Assembly (NCBI RefSeq): GCF_000974485.1
Contig: NZ_BBOM01000005.1
Location: 248,001 to 312,000, forward strand
DNA from: Streptomyces sp. NBRC 109706
Lineage (GTDB): Bacteria > Actinomycetota > Actinomycetes > Streptomycetales > Streptomycetaceae
Reading direction: 5' to 3'
DNA: 64,000 nucleotides
Position 1 is the stretch's first letter; the number at the start of each line of letters is the position of its first letter. The translations under genes and the position numbers were made by a program. Of the stretch, positions 25,113-33,244 are shown piece by piece. The notes beneath the pieces are model-generated. The model searched no databases, was not told the origin of the DNA, and saw only the letters and a program-made list of their open reading frames with translations.

Positions 25113-25586
25113 TTACACCTCGGCGGCCAACTCATAGGCGTCACCGCGCTGTTGCCCACGCCCCGCCGCATGAACGAAGGGGGCGAAAACCCTGGCGCCG
25201 CTGTGGAACTCGACGCCGAGGCCCGGCGTGCTGGCCGGCGGCTCACGGTCCGTATATCCCCAGACGCGGGCGATCTCGGCGCAGCCGGCGTTGGCCAGCA
25301 CCGCCACCAGATAGCGCTCGACCTCGGGCAGCCGCAGCCGACCGGCGCCCAACTCCGGCAACGGCACCGGCTCGGGCGCCGCCCGCTCCACCGACTCCTC
25401 GCCCGGCGCGGCCTGAGCCGTGACGGCCTGCCACAGCCGGGCGCCGGAGGCGAACGTCACCACCAGACCGAAGGGCCGCGCCGTCCCCTCCGACCAGGAC
25501 TCGACCTCCTGGACGGCACCGGCCGCCGCATAGCTATCCCCGGCGAACTCCTGAAAGCGCGCTGGCCGCACGACTCTCCCCGACAC
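25113..25586 (-). CDS. Conserved hypothetical protein (157 aa)
   Basis: A soluble 157-residue protein of unknown function. The sequence is well structured: RPFGLVVTFASGARLWQAVT (about 38-57) and LGVEFHSGARVFAPFVHAAG (about 122-141) look like two copies of a beta-hairpin motif, FxSGARxW/F. There is no signal peptide or membrane segment. It starts at a GTG with GGGGAAG close upstream. It is next to tRNA-His and orn, a neighbourhood I believe is shared with other streptomycetes, so it is probably a genuine conserved gene. Confidence 0.75.
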   Translation of the reverse strand: MSGRVVRPARFQEFAGDSYAAAGAVQEVESWSEGTARPFGLVVTFASGARLWQAVTAQAAPGEESVERAAPEPVPLPELGAGRLRLPEVERYLVAVLANAGCAEIARVWGYTDREPPASTPGLGVEFHSGARVFAPFVHAAGRGQQRGDAYELAAEV

Positions 25587-25752
25587 CTTCCCCGATGACC
25601 CGAACCGACCCCGAACCGACCCGGAATGCCGCCAACTGATCTGTCGAGTCTAGAAGTTGGTCCGCCGGAACGGGGTCCCTCGAACGGGTGAGAGAACGGG
25701 CCTGGGAACGCCGAAGGCCCGACCGCGTCACCGCGAGCCGGGCCTTCGTTCC

Positions 25753-25829
25753 TGGGGTGAGTGACGGGACTTGAACCCGCGGCCACCTGGACCACAACCA
25801 GGTGCTCTACCAACTGAGCTACACCCACC
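25753..25829 (-). tRNA. tRNA-His (GTG)
   Basis: A full cloverleaf on the minus strand. Acceptor GTGGGTG pairs with CACTCAC, the D arm is GCTCAGTTGGTAGAGC, and the anticodon loop TTGTGGT gives GTG. The extra 5' G(-1) that defines tRNA-His (25829) faces C73. CCA is encoded at 25753-25755. Confidence 0.97.
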
Positions 25830-25951
25830 ACGACCGGTCCGGACAGTGCTCACCGGTGGTCCATCTCGCCTACTGACAGCTCCACCTGCGGCGCACCGCC
25901 GCCAACCGCTCCACAAGTGTACAGGCTCGGGGAGGGTGCTCGCGCCCGCCG

Positions 25952-26551
25952 TCAGCCCGGGGCCACCTGCTGGGCGGCGATCCGCCGGGCCGTCTCGGAG
26001 TCGGGCCCCGGCTGGGGCACGAAGACCGCCTCGCGGTAGTAGCGCAGCTCGGCGATGGACTCCCTGATGTCCGCCAGCGCGCGGTGGTTGCCGCTCTTCT
26101 GCGGGCTGTTGAAGTAGGCCCTGGGATACCAGCGCCTGGCCAGCTCCTTGATCGAGGACACATCGATCACGCGGTAGTGGAGATGCCCCTCAAGGGCTGG
26201 CATGTCCCGGGCGAGGAAGCCCCGGTCGGTGCCGATGGAGTTGCCGCAGAGCGGGCTCTTGCCCGCCTCGGGGGCCTCCCCGCGGATGTACTCCAGGACC
26301 AGCTCCTCCGCCTCGGCGAGCGTGCGTCCGCCGGGCAGCTCGTCGAGCAGCCCGGAGGCCGTGTGCATGGCGCGCACCACCTCGGGCATCGAGTCGAGCG
26401 CCGCGTCCGGCGGGCGGATCACCACGTCCACACCCTCGCCCAGCACATTCAGCTCGGAGTCGGTCACCAGCGCGGCGACCTCCACGAGCGCGTCGTCGGC
26501 CAGCGAGAGACCGGTCATCTCGCAGTCGATCCACACCATGCGATCGTTCAT
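25952..26551 (-). CDS. orn: Oligoribonuclease
   Basis: A 199-residue DEDDh 3'-5' exoribonuclease that degrades 2-5-nt RNAs, including pGpG from c-di-GMP turnover. The exonuclease motifs are all present: WIDCEMTGL (DxE, about 7-15), SIGTDRGFLARDMP with Asp, and late KSGNHRALADIRESI (about 155-169), giving the His and final Asp. It starts at ATG 26551; 89 upstream open codons are ignored. It lies just downstream of adpA in the same orientation, as ornA does in S. griseus and S. coelicolor. Confidence 0.97.
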   Translation of the reverse strand: MNDRMVWIDCEMTGLSLADDALVEVAALVTDSELNVLGEGVDVVIRPPDAALDSMPEVVRAMHTASGLLDELPGGRTLAEAEELVLEYIRGEAPEAGKSPLCGNSIGTDRGFLARDMPALEGHLHYRVIDVSSIKELARRWYPRAYFNSPQKSGNHRALADIRESIAELRYYREAVFVPQPGPDSETARRIAAQQVAPG

Positions 26552-26639
26552 GCGAACAACCTTACGTCGCGCACCGCGACGGGCCCGTCGCGGTCCATCC
26601 GCTCCGGGCCCGTGTTGGCATGTCCTCGCTCGTCCCCCC

Positions 26640-27746
26640 TCAGCGTTCGGGGCGTGGCCGCTGCCCCGGCACCCGGGGCGAGTAGCCGTCGGCGAGCGGC
26701 TTGTTCCGGTTGGCGCCGTCCTGTTGTCGCGCCCGGTAGGCGGCGCGGTACGCCGCCGGTGAGGCGCCCAACTGCCGCCGGAAGTGGCCGCGCAGCGCCA
26801 CCGGACTGCGGAAGCCACAGCGCCCCGCGACCTCGTCGACCGAGTAGTCCGACACCTCCAGCAGCCGCTGCGCCTGGAGCACCCGTTGGGTGATCAGCCA
26901 CTGCAGCGGCGCGCTGCCGGTGAGCGACCGGAATCTCCGGTCGAAGGTGCGCCGACTCATGTAGGCGCGGGCCGCCAGCGTCTCCACGTCGAACTGCTCG
27001 TGGAGATGCTCCAGGGCCCAGGCCACCACCTCGGCCAGCGGATCCGCTCCGATGTCCTCTGGTAAAGAGCGGTCCAGATGGCGGTGCGCGCCGCCGTCCG
27101 TGCCGTTGCCCCGGCGGGGCGGCAGCACCAGACGACGGGCGAGCGCCGCCGCCGCCTCGGGGCCGTGGTCCTGGCGGACTATGTGGAGACAGAGATCGAT
27201 CCCGGCCGCGGTGCCGGCCGAGGTCAGGATGTCCCCGTCGTCGACGAACAGCTCCCTCGGGTCCACATGGACCGACGGGTAGCGCTTCGCGAGCGTCGGG
27301 GCGTACATCCAGTGCGTGGTGGCCGGTCGGCCGTCCAGCAGACCGGCCGCGCCCAGGGCGAACGCCCCGGTGCACAGGCCGACGATCCTGGCGCCCTCAC
27401 TGTGTGCCCTGCGCAGGGCGGTGAGCGCCGCCACCGGCGGCGGTCCTGTGATGGACCGCCACGCTGGCACGATCACCGTTCCGGCCCGGGCCACGGCGCC
27501 GAGCCCATAGGGCGCGCGCAGCTCCAGTCCCGCGGTGGTACGCAGGGGTCCGTCCTCGCCGGCACAGGCCAGCAGACGGTAACGCGGCACCCCGGCATCC
27601 TGGCGGTCGACGCCGAAGACGGACAACGGGATGGAGCTCTCGAACATCGGACTGCCGCTGAACAGCAGCACCGCGACGACTTCGCGGCGGCGTCGGGCAG
27701 CCAGCTTGACAGCGGGCTCGGGGCCGTGCGTTGGGTCCTGGCTCAT
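26640..27746 (-). CDS. adpA: AdpA, pleiotropic AraC-family activator of development
   Basis: A 368-residue global regulator of morphological development and secondary metabolism. An N-terminal DJ-1/PfpI-like dimerisation domain (about 25-215) includes IVGLCTGAFALGAAGLLDGR. A linker follows, then an AraC DNA-binding domain (about 235-340) with WALEHLHEQFDVETLAARAY and FRSPVALRGHFRRQLG, nearly identical to known AdpA proteins. Codon 228 in the linker (RSLPEDIG) is TTA at 27063-27065. This is the rare leucine codon read by the bldA tRNA, so AdpA synthesis should depend on bldA. Start ATG 27746 has GAGGGA seven bases upstream. The 57 open codons further upstream are rejected. Confidence 0.97.
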   Translation of the reverse strand: MSQDPTHGPEPAVKLAARRRREVVAVLLFSGSPMFESSIPLSVFGVDRQDAGVPRYRLLACAGEDGPLRTTAGLELRAPYGLGAVARAGTVIVPAWRSITGPPPVAALTALRRAHSEGARIVGLCTGAFALGAAGLLDGRPATTHWMYAPTLAKRYPSVHVDPRELFVDDGDILTSAGTAAGIDLCLHIVRQDHGPEAAAALARRLVLPPRRGNGTDGGAHRHLDRSLPEDIGADPLAEVVAWALEHLHEQFDVETLAARAYMSRRTFDRRFRSLTGSAPLQWLITQRVLQAQRLLEVSDYSVDEVAGRCGFRSPVALRGHFRRQLGASPAAYRAAYRARQQDGANRNKPLADGYSPRVPGQRPRPER

Positions 27747-28491
27747 GCTCCTCAGTTCCCTCGGTCGTCGCATCCTCTCGGTCCTGCACGTTTCCCCCGA
27801 CGTGTTTGCCAAGATCGAATCTACTGTGTCGGGTGAGGTCGGCGGGACAAGTTCATCACTCGGCGCTAAATCGACATGACAACGTGGCGCGAAGCATTCG
27901 ATCAGGAAGCGTTTCACGTAGCGGCAGTTGGGGGAAGTACGCCTCTCCGCTCGGGCACCCGCATCTGAAGGCAGCAGGCCAGGGGCGGCTCATCCGGCCG
28001 GTATACCCGAGGTGTTGGAGTGTCTCGCGAGCAAGGCGAAGCGTCCACTTGGAAGTTGGCTGAAAATAAAAGCCGTCAGCACGACCTTCAGACCGCGCGC
28101 CGGGCGTACGCCGGGGGCGTTCGGCGCCCGCCCACGCCGCATCGCCTTAGGCACGGAGAGTGATCATGTCCAGAACAGGAGCACCCATGCGCCCCTCCTC
28201 CGGGGCGCCGGCACCCCCGCCCGGAACCGATCACCCTGAGGCGGCGCCGGTATCCGAAAGTGTCCGAAACCGTTGCATCGGCCGTCGCCGATGCGGCATC
28301 CTGCACGGTCACGGTCCTGGGACCGGTTTCCAGGGTTGTACACACCATCTCTGGGAACTAGGTACCTGAACGCCGTACTCTGGAGGTGGAACCTGTGAGG
28401 AGATGGAGTATCCTCCTCCCCCTTCACCCGCTCCGCCCCCAGCTTGTACACATTCACGAGGTTTTCTCACCGACCCACCGCTGAGGCTCCG
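27747..28491. promoter_or_regulatory. Long adpA / usp intergenic control region
   Basis: No convincing gene occurs in these 745 bases, which separate divergent adpA and the universal stress gene. The GC is lower and less biased than in coding DNA, with AT-richer patches near 27820, 27870 and 28065. TGGCGCGAAG (27885-27894) matches 9 of 10 positions of the AdpA consensus TGGCSNGWWY, consistent with autoregulation. TTGTACAC occurs twice on the usp side (about 28334 and 28443). GGTATACC (about 27998) is a short palindrome next to GGCCGG. Exact promoters cannot be fixed by eye. Confidence 0.6.
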
Positions 28492-29013
28492 ATGGCTGGA
28501 TACGAGTTCCCCGAACCAGCGGATCGCAGGCGCGTCGCCGAACCTTCCGACACGCCCGACCCGGCGCCCGAGGACCACGCCGCGCGTGATCCCGCGTTCC
28601 AGCACGGCGTGGTCGTCGGATTCGACGGCTCCACGTCCAGTGAGCGCGCGCTGGCGTACGCCGCAGGGCTGGCCCAGCGCTCCCAGGCGGGCCTGATCAT
28701 CGTGCATGTGGCCAACCGGCTGCCGACGACGGTCTGGGCCGGCTGCGAGCCGCCCGCGCTGGTCGATGTGCCCGACCACCGCACGGAGGTGCTGGGCCTT
28801 GAGCTGTCCTGCGCCGAGCACCTCTCCGAGCTTCCCTGGGTGCTGCTGGAGCGTGGCGGCGACATCTGCCACGAGCTGGAGGAGGTGGGCCGCGAGTACG
28901 CGGCCAACGCCATCGTCGTGGGCACCACCCAGGGCCTGCTGAGCCGCGTCTTCGGCTCGGTCTCCGGCCGCCTGGCGCGCCGCGCCCAGCGCCCGGTGAT
29001 CGTCATCCCCTAG
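28492..29013 (+). CDS. Universal stress protein
   Basis: A 173-residue UspA-fold protein with a 40-residue polar N-terminal extension. The ATP-binding subtype motif is visible: VVVGFDGSTSSERALAYAAG at about 39-58. The glycine-rich nucleotide loop near the C terminus is VVGTTQGLLSRVFGSVSG, ending in RPVIVIP. Such single-domain Usps bind ATP and support survival in stationary or dormant phases. The ATG at 28492 has GAGG seven bases before it; 16 further codons upstream are open. It is divergent from adpA, sharing its control region. Confidence 0.92.
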   Translation: MAGYEFPEPADRRRVAEPSDTPDPAPEDHAARDPAFQHGVVVGFDGSTSSERALAYAAGLAQRSQAGLIIVHVANRLPTTVWAGCEPPALVDVPDHRTEVLGLELSCAEHLSELPWVLLERGGDICHELEEVGREYAANAIVVGTTQGLLSRVFGSVSGRLARRAQRPVIVIP

Positions 29014-29061
29014 ATCGTCCGGGGCGTCGCCCTCGCGAGTCCCTTCCGTCCCGGTGCCCCC

Positions 29062-29081
29062 ACCGGCCCCATGGGGCCGGT
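29062..29081 (+). terminator. Palindromic terminator candidate after usp
   Basis: The perfect 20-bp palindrome accggccccatggggccggt begins 48 bases after the usp stop. Very stable GC-only stems without a T-run are common terminators in Streptomyces. Confidence 0.55.
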
Positions 29082-29286
29082 CTCCCGGCCGCGCTCACCG
29101 AGCATTCACCAAATTCACCGACTCTTCGGGGTGGATTGTGCGTTTGTGATGGGCATAAAGGTGAGACCAGCTCCGCATAACCGCCCTCAGCGGCGCGGAT
29201 CTGACGGCTCAGGCCGCCTGCCGGGAGGTGACGGACCCGGTAGCGGCTCTCCCCTGCCGGCGTAATGGGCGACGCCGGCAACCTGG

Positions 29287-29336
29287 GGCGGCCCCCGGGG
29301 TTGCGTATGGTGGCACGCACTCCCCCGGGGGCCGCC
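29287..29336 (-). terminator. Terminator hairpin after glmS
   Basis: Fourteen perfect base pairs: ggcggcccccgggg (29287-29300) pairs with ccccgggggccgcc (29323-29336), around a 22-base loop. It begins 56 bases beyond the glmS stop on the minus strand. There is no T-run. Confidence 0.65.
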
Positions 29337-29392
29337 GCCTTCCGTGGCGGGCCGGCTGTCGACCGTCGGCCGTCAGCCGCCGGCGGCGAAGC

Positions 29393-31213
29393 TCACTCCA
29401 CGGTCACCGACTTGGCGAGGTTGCGCGGCTTGTCGATGTCCCGGCCCAGGGCCAACGCCGTGTGGTAGGCGAGCAGCTGCAGCGGAATGCCCATCAGCAC
29501 CGGATCCAGCTCCGGCTCGTTGCGCGGCACCAGGATGGTGTCGTCCGCCTTGGCCTGCTCCTCGTGGGCCACCGCCAGGATGCGGCCGCTGCGCGCCTTG
29601 ATCTCCTCCAGGGTGGCCCGGTTCTTCTCCAGCAGCTCGTCGTTGGGCATGATCGCGACGGTGGGCACCGCCGGCTCGATCAGCGCGAGCGGGCCGTGCT
29701 TGAGCTCGGACGCCGGATAGGCCTCCGCGTGGATGTAGGAGACCTCCTTGAGCTTGAGGGACGCCTCCTTGGCCACCGGGAACCCGCGCACCCGCCCCAC
29801 GAACATCATGCTCTTGGAGCCGGCGATGTCCCTGGCCAGTTCGGCGATCCGCTCCTCCTCCTTGAGCACCTCGCCGATCTGCTCGGGCAGCTTGCGCAGG
29901 CCCTCGATGATCCGTCGGCCGTCGGCGACCGACAGGTCCCGGATCCGGCCGAGGTGGAGCGCCAGCAGGGCGAAGGCGACGGCGGTGTTGGTGAAGCACT
30001 TGGTGGAGACCACACAGACCTCGGGCCCGGCGTGCACATAGACCCCGCCGTCGGTCTCCCTGGCGATGGCGGAGCCCACCACGTTGACCACGCCGAGGAC
30101 CATGGCGCCCTTGCGCTTCAGCTCCTGGACGGCCGCGAGGGTGTCATAGGTCTCGCCGGACTGGCTGGTCGCGATGTAGAGGGTGTCCGGGTCCACCACC
30201 GCGTTGCGGTAGCGGAACTCGCTGGCCGGTTCGGCGTCGGCGGGGATCCGGGCCAGCTCCTCGATCAGCTGGGCGCCGATCAGGCCGGCGTGGTAGGCCG
30301 AACCGCAGCCGAGGATCTTCACCCGCCGCACGCCCCTGGCGGCCCTGGCGTCCAGGTTGAGCCCGCCGAGCCGGACGGTGGCGAAGCGGTCGTCGATCCG
30401 GCCGCGCAGCACCCGGTCCACCGCGTCGGGCTGCTCGGCGATCTCCTTGTGCATATAGGTGTCGTGGCCACCCATGTCATAGCTCTCCGCCTCCCACTCC
30501 ACGGTGGTGGGGGCGGCGGCGGTGCGGCTGCCGTCGGTGGTGTAGGTGCGGTAGTCGTCGGCCTTGAGGGTGGCCATCTCGCCGTCGTCCAGGGTGATCA
30601 CCTGGCGGGTGTGGCTGACCAGCGCGGCCACGTCGGAGGCGACGAACATCTCCTTCTCGCCGATGCCGAGCACCACGGGGGAGCCGTTGCGGGCCACCAC
30701 GATCCGGTCGGGGAACTCGGCGTGCAGCACCGCGATGCCATAGGTGCCCTCGACATAGCGCAGCGCCTCGCGGACCTTCTCCTCCAGGGTGGCGGCCTGG
30801 GCGCGGGCGATCAGATGGGCCAGCACCTCGGTGTCGGTGTCGGAGACCAGCGGGATGCCGTCGGCGGCCAGCTTGGCGCGCAGCTCGGCCGAGTTGTCGA
30901 TGATGCCGTTGTGCACCACGGCGACCTGCTCGGCGCCGTCCAGATGCGGATGGGCGTTGACATCGTTGGGCGCGCCATGGGTGGCCCAGCGGGTGTGCGC
31001 GATGCCGGCGGTGCCGGCGAACCTGGCCGGCAGCCGGCCCTCCAGCTCCCGTACCCGGCCGGCGGCCTTCGCGGTCTTCAGCCCGCCGCCCCTGCCGCTG
31101 CTGTGGATGGCGATACCGGCGGAGTCATAGCCTCGGTACTCAAGACGTTGGAGGCCCTCCAGCAGGAGCGGGGCGACATCCCTTTTGCCGATATATCCGA
31201 CGATTCCGCACAT
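29393..31213 (-). CDS. glmS: Glucosamine-fructose-6-phosphate aminotransferase (isomerising)
   Basis: A 606-residue enzyme making glucosamine-6-phosphate from fructose-6-phosphate and glutamine for cell-wall amino sugars. The N-terminal Ntn glutaminase begins MCGIVGYIG with nucleophile Cys2 and continues to about residue 220 (GHTRWATHGAPN-type motif near 70-90). Two SIS sugar-isomerase domains follow (about 280-420 and 455-590), with TSQSGETYDTL at about 345. The C terminus is DKPRNLAKSVTVE, as in the family. AGGAGGAAACTCT gives a strong ribosome site. There is no glmS ribozyme-like sequence in the short leader. Confidence 0.97.
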   Translation of the reverse strand: MCGIVGYIGKRDVAPLLLEGLQRLEYRGYDSAGIAIHSSGRGGGLKTAKAAGRVRELEGRLPARFAGTAGIAHTRWATHGAPNDVNAHPHLDGAEQVAVVHNGIIDNSAELRAKLAADGIPLVSDTDTEVLAHLIARAQAATLEEKVREALRYVEGTYGIAVLHAEFPDRIVVARNGSPVVLGIGEKEMFVASDVAALVSHTRQVITLDDGEMATLKADDYRTYTTDGSRTAAAPTTVEWEAESYDMGGHDTYMHKEIAEQPDAVDRVLRGRIDDRFATVRLGGLNLDARAARGVRRVKILGCGSAYHAGLIGAQLIEELARIPADAEPASEFRYRNAVVDPDTLYIATSQSGETYDTLAAVQELKRKGAMVLGVVNVVGSAIARETDGGVYVHAGPEVCVVSTKCFTNTAVAFALLALHLGRIRDLSVADGRRIIEGLRKLPEQIGEVLKEEERIAELARDIAGSKSMMFVGRVRGFPVAKEASLKLKEVSYIHAEAYPASELKHGPLALIEPAVPTVAIMPNDELLEKNRATLEEIKARSGRILAVAHEEQAKADDTILVPRNEPELDPVLMGIPLQLLAYHTALALGRDIDKPRNLAKSVTVE

Positions 31214-31288
31214 AGAGTTTCCTCCTGCTGGTTGTTCACCTGGCTGCCTGCTGCCTGCCCGTCCCGCCCGCGCGCTCCGGCGGACCCG

Positions 31289-31564
31289 CTATCCGTAGAC
31301 GATCCGTCGCAGCTGTCGCAGGGACAGCGTCGGCGGCGCCACCGCGCGGTGGGGCAGCTCGTCCGCGATCCGCTCGAAGATCCCCTCGTTGGTCAGCCCG
31401 TGGACGCGCAGCTCACGGTGCCGACGACGAACGAACTCCTCGGTGGTCTCGTCGAAATACGCCAACACATCGAGGACCACCCGCGCTGCTTCGCCACGCG
31501 TGAGCGTGCTGCTGCGCACCAGGTGGTCCACGAGGTCATCATGAGGCGTACGACGTTCGGGCAC
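31289..31564 (-). CDS. Conserved small hypothetical protein (91 aa)
   Basis: A 91-residue acidic/basic mixed protein, mostly helical (DDLVDHLVRSSTLTRGEAAR, then VVLDVLAYFDETTEEFVRRR). A late IFERIADELPHRAVAPPTLSLRQLRRIVYG follows. The helix-turn-helix-like TRGEAARVVLDVLAYFDETTEEF suggests a small DNA-interacting or HU-like fold, but I do not recognise the family. It lies 75 bases upstream of glmS on the same strand and probably shares its transcript. Confidence 0.75.
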   Translation of the reverse strand: MPERRTPHDDLVDHLVRSSTLTRGEAARVVLDVLAYFDETTEEFVRRRHRELRVHGLTNEGIFERIADELPHRAVAPPTLSLRQLRRIVYG

Positions 31565-31649
31565 TCCTCGATACTGCGGATCTCCGCAGACTTTCGCAAC
31601 AATCCTGCCCGATATCGGGCAGGGACGTGTCGTAAACGCGGGAAAACGG

Positions 31650-32534
31650 TTAGAGCCGGTCGATCATGGCCTTCTTGGCCGCGGTGAACTCCTCGTCCGT
31701 CAGCACCCCCGAACGGTGCAGCTCCCCCAACTCGCGCAGCCGGCGCAGGATCGTGTCATGGCCGCCGGCCCCCGTCTCCTGCGGCTCGGCCGGGGCCTTC
31801 TCCAGCAGGCGCGGCGTCGGGCTCAGCGGATGCGGCAGCCGCGCCAGCACGGCGGCGGCCAGCAGGGCGGACTCGGCGATGTCCTTGGCCATCTTCAGCC
31901 CCCAGAGCACCACGCTGTTGGGATCGTGCGCCGGCTTCACGGCGGCCAGCGCCGCGCCCTTGGGCAGAAAGCGCACCGAACCGTTCTCCCAGCCCACCGG
32001 CGGGGTCCACTGCACGGCGGCCAGATCGTCGAGGGCCAGGGTGCGGGGGCCCGCGCTCTTCTTGCTCTCCTCGGCGCCCCAGTTCCAGGAGATCCGCACC
32101 TCCTCCCCGTCGAAGACGACCTCGCCGTCGGAGGCGTGCAGGGTCAGCGGCACGGCCGGACCGGGCAGCAGATAGCGGTCGCACGGGCTGTTCGGCACCT
32201 GCTCGATCAGCAGCGCGTCCCGTACCGCTTCCACCAGGTACTCGGCGACGCCTGACCGGTCCTTCAGCACTTCGAGCTGGTAGGGATCGGCCGCGTCGGG
32301 CAGCTGACCGCCCGTCGCCTGCACCAGGGGATCCGCGCCGCGGCGCAACCGGAGCCGAAGCCGGCCGCTCTTACGGCCCGACTCGTAGGAGATCGAGGCC
32401 ACGGCGGTGAGCGGCACCACCAGCTCGCCGAGCGAGGCGCGCAGCAGATGCACGCCCTTGCCATGCCCGGGGACAATGCGCAGCACATCGCCCTCGAAGT
32501 ACCAAGCGCCGGACGGTTGACTGATCTCTGCCAT
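31650..32534 (-). CDS. DUF4429 protein with C-terminal SHOCT domain
   Basis: A 294-residue protein. Two repeated DUF4429 (PH-like) domains occupy about 1-110 and 130-240 (GAWYFEGDVLRIVPGHGKGV; EVVFDGEEVRISWNWGAEES). The end is a SHOCT short helical domain: ILRRLRELGELHRSGVLTDE, then EFTAAKKAMIDRL. DUF4429-SHOCT proteins are widespread in Streptomyces, and a membrane-proximal or oligomerising role is assumed. I use ATG 32534 (MAEISQPSG); an ATG nine bases earlier (32543) is equally possible because no Shine-Dalgarno decides. The open frame to 32672 overlaps the decayed GNAT gene on the other strand. Confidence 0.88.
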   Translation of the reverse strand: MAEISQPSGAWYFEGDVLRIVPGHGKGVHLLRASLGELVVPLTAVASISYESGRKSGRLRLRLRRGADPLVQATGGQLPDAADPYQLEVLKDRSGVAEYLVEAVRDALLIEQVPNSPCDRYLLPGPAVPLTLHASDGEVVFDGEEVRISWNWGAEESKKSAGPRTLALDDLAAVQWTPPVGWENGSVRFLPKGAALAAVKPAHDPNSVVLWGLKMAKDIAESALLAAAVLARLPHPLSPTPRLLEKAPAEPQETGAGGHDTILRRLRELGELHRSGVLTDEEFTAAKKAMIDRL

Positions 32535-32657
32535 GGCGACCATGGCCCGATTGTCGCAGCCGAGCGCGGGTCCGGAGCCCGGAGAGTGCCGGTTCCCCGA
32601 TGGGACTCGACGACCAAACGGGGTGCGGGGTGCGGGTGTTGGTGCCGAGAATGCCCC

Positions 32658-33244
32658 ATGCTGATCGACCACTGGCCGCTGCTGGGGCTCCGCTGCCGCC
32701 GGCGGAGCGGGCCCGTTCGGTGATCCGACACCACAGGCGCAGGTTGGGAAACTGGACCCCGGACAACTGGCAGCTGAACCTCACGGCCTTCGAGAACGGG
32801 CGGGCGGTGGGCCGCCAGTCCCTGTGGGCGCGCGACTTCCGCACCCTGCGGGAGGTGTCCACCGCCTCCTGGATCGGCCGGGCCGACCAGGGCCGGGGCC
32901 TCGGCACCGAGATGCGCGCGGCGGTGCTCGCGCTGGCCTTCGACGGGCTCGGCGCCGGGGACGCGGTCTCGGGGGCGTTCCAGGACAACCCGGCCTCGCA
33001 CCGGGTGTCGACCAAGCTGGGCTATGTCGCGGACGGCGTGGAACGGCGGCTGGTGCGCGGCCGGCCGACCCTGATGCGCCGCATGCGCCTGACCGCCGAC
33101 CGCCGGCCCGCCACCACTCCCCACCCGACCACCATCACCGGCCTCATCCCCTGCCTCCCCCTCTTCGGCCTGCGGCCATCACCGCCGGCCGCCGGCCCAC
33201 CGACGCGTCGAGGCGGGCCGGCGCGGGGGGTCAGGCGGCCTTGA
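32658..33244 (+). pseudogene. Decayed GNAT acetyltransferase (internal deletion and frameshift)
   Basis: The 5' end at ATG 32658 reads MLIDHWPLLGLR, the usual N terminus of a Streptomyces GNAT family. After about 12 codons the similarity jumps, in another frame, to the middle of the same family (PPAERARSVIRHHRRRLGNW near 32700). From there the second frame keeps the acetyl-CoA domain (STASWIGRADQGRGLGTEMR, then AFQDNPASHRVSTKLGYVAD) and runs to a stop at 33244. The missing stretch is roughly 55-65 codons. The first frame meets a stop at 32721. The 3' extension past the acetyl-CoA domain is low-complexity and overlaps the end of the acyl-CoA dehydrogenase gene. It is probably non-functional. 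Confidence 0.65.

Larger units (their letters stand above)
29014..29392. other. Convergent intergenic region between usp and glmS
   Basis: There is no supported gene in 379 bases. The region holds two strong inverted repeats, listed separately, that probably terminate the two converging transcripts. Between them is a short AT-richer patch (about 29100-29160, TTCACCAAATTCACC...). A 37-codon ORF starting near 29152 is possible but lacks a ribosome site and coding bias. Confidence 0.6.

Noticed and set aside
27998..28005. GGTATACC next to GGCCGG as a gamma-butyrolactone receptor (ARE) site upstream of adpA
   Set aside because: Only one half-site resembles the consensus; the inverted half is absent.
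27928..28239. ORF of about 100 codons in the adpA upstream region
   Set aside because: Poor third-position bias, no Shine-Dalgarno, and no recognisable protein features.
29228..31687. 819-codon plus-strand open frame opposite glmS
   Set aside because: Antisense shadow caused by high GC at third positions; glmS on the other strand is unambiguous.
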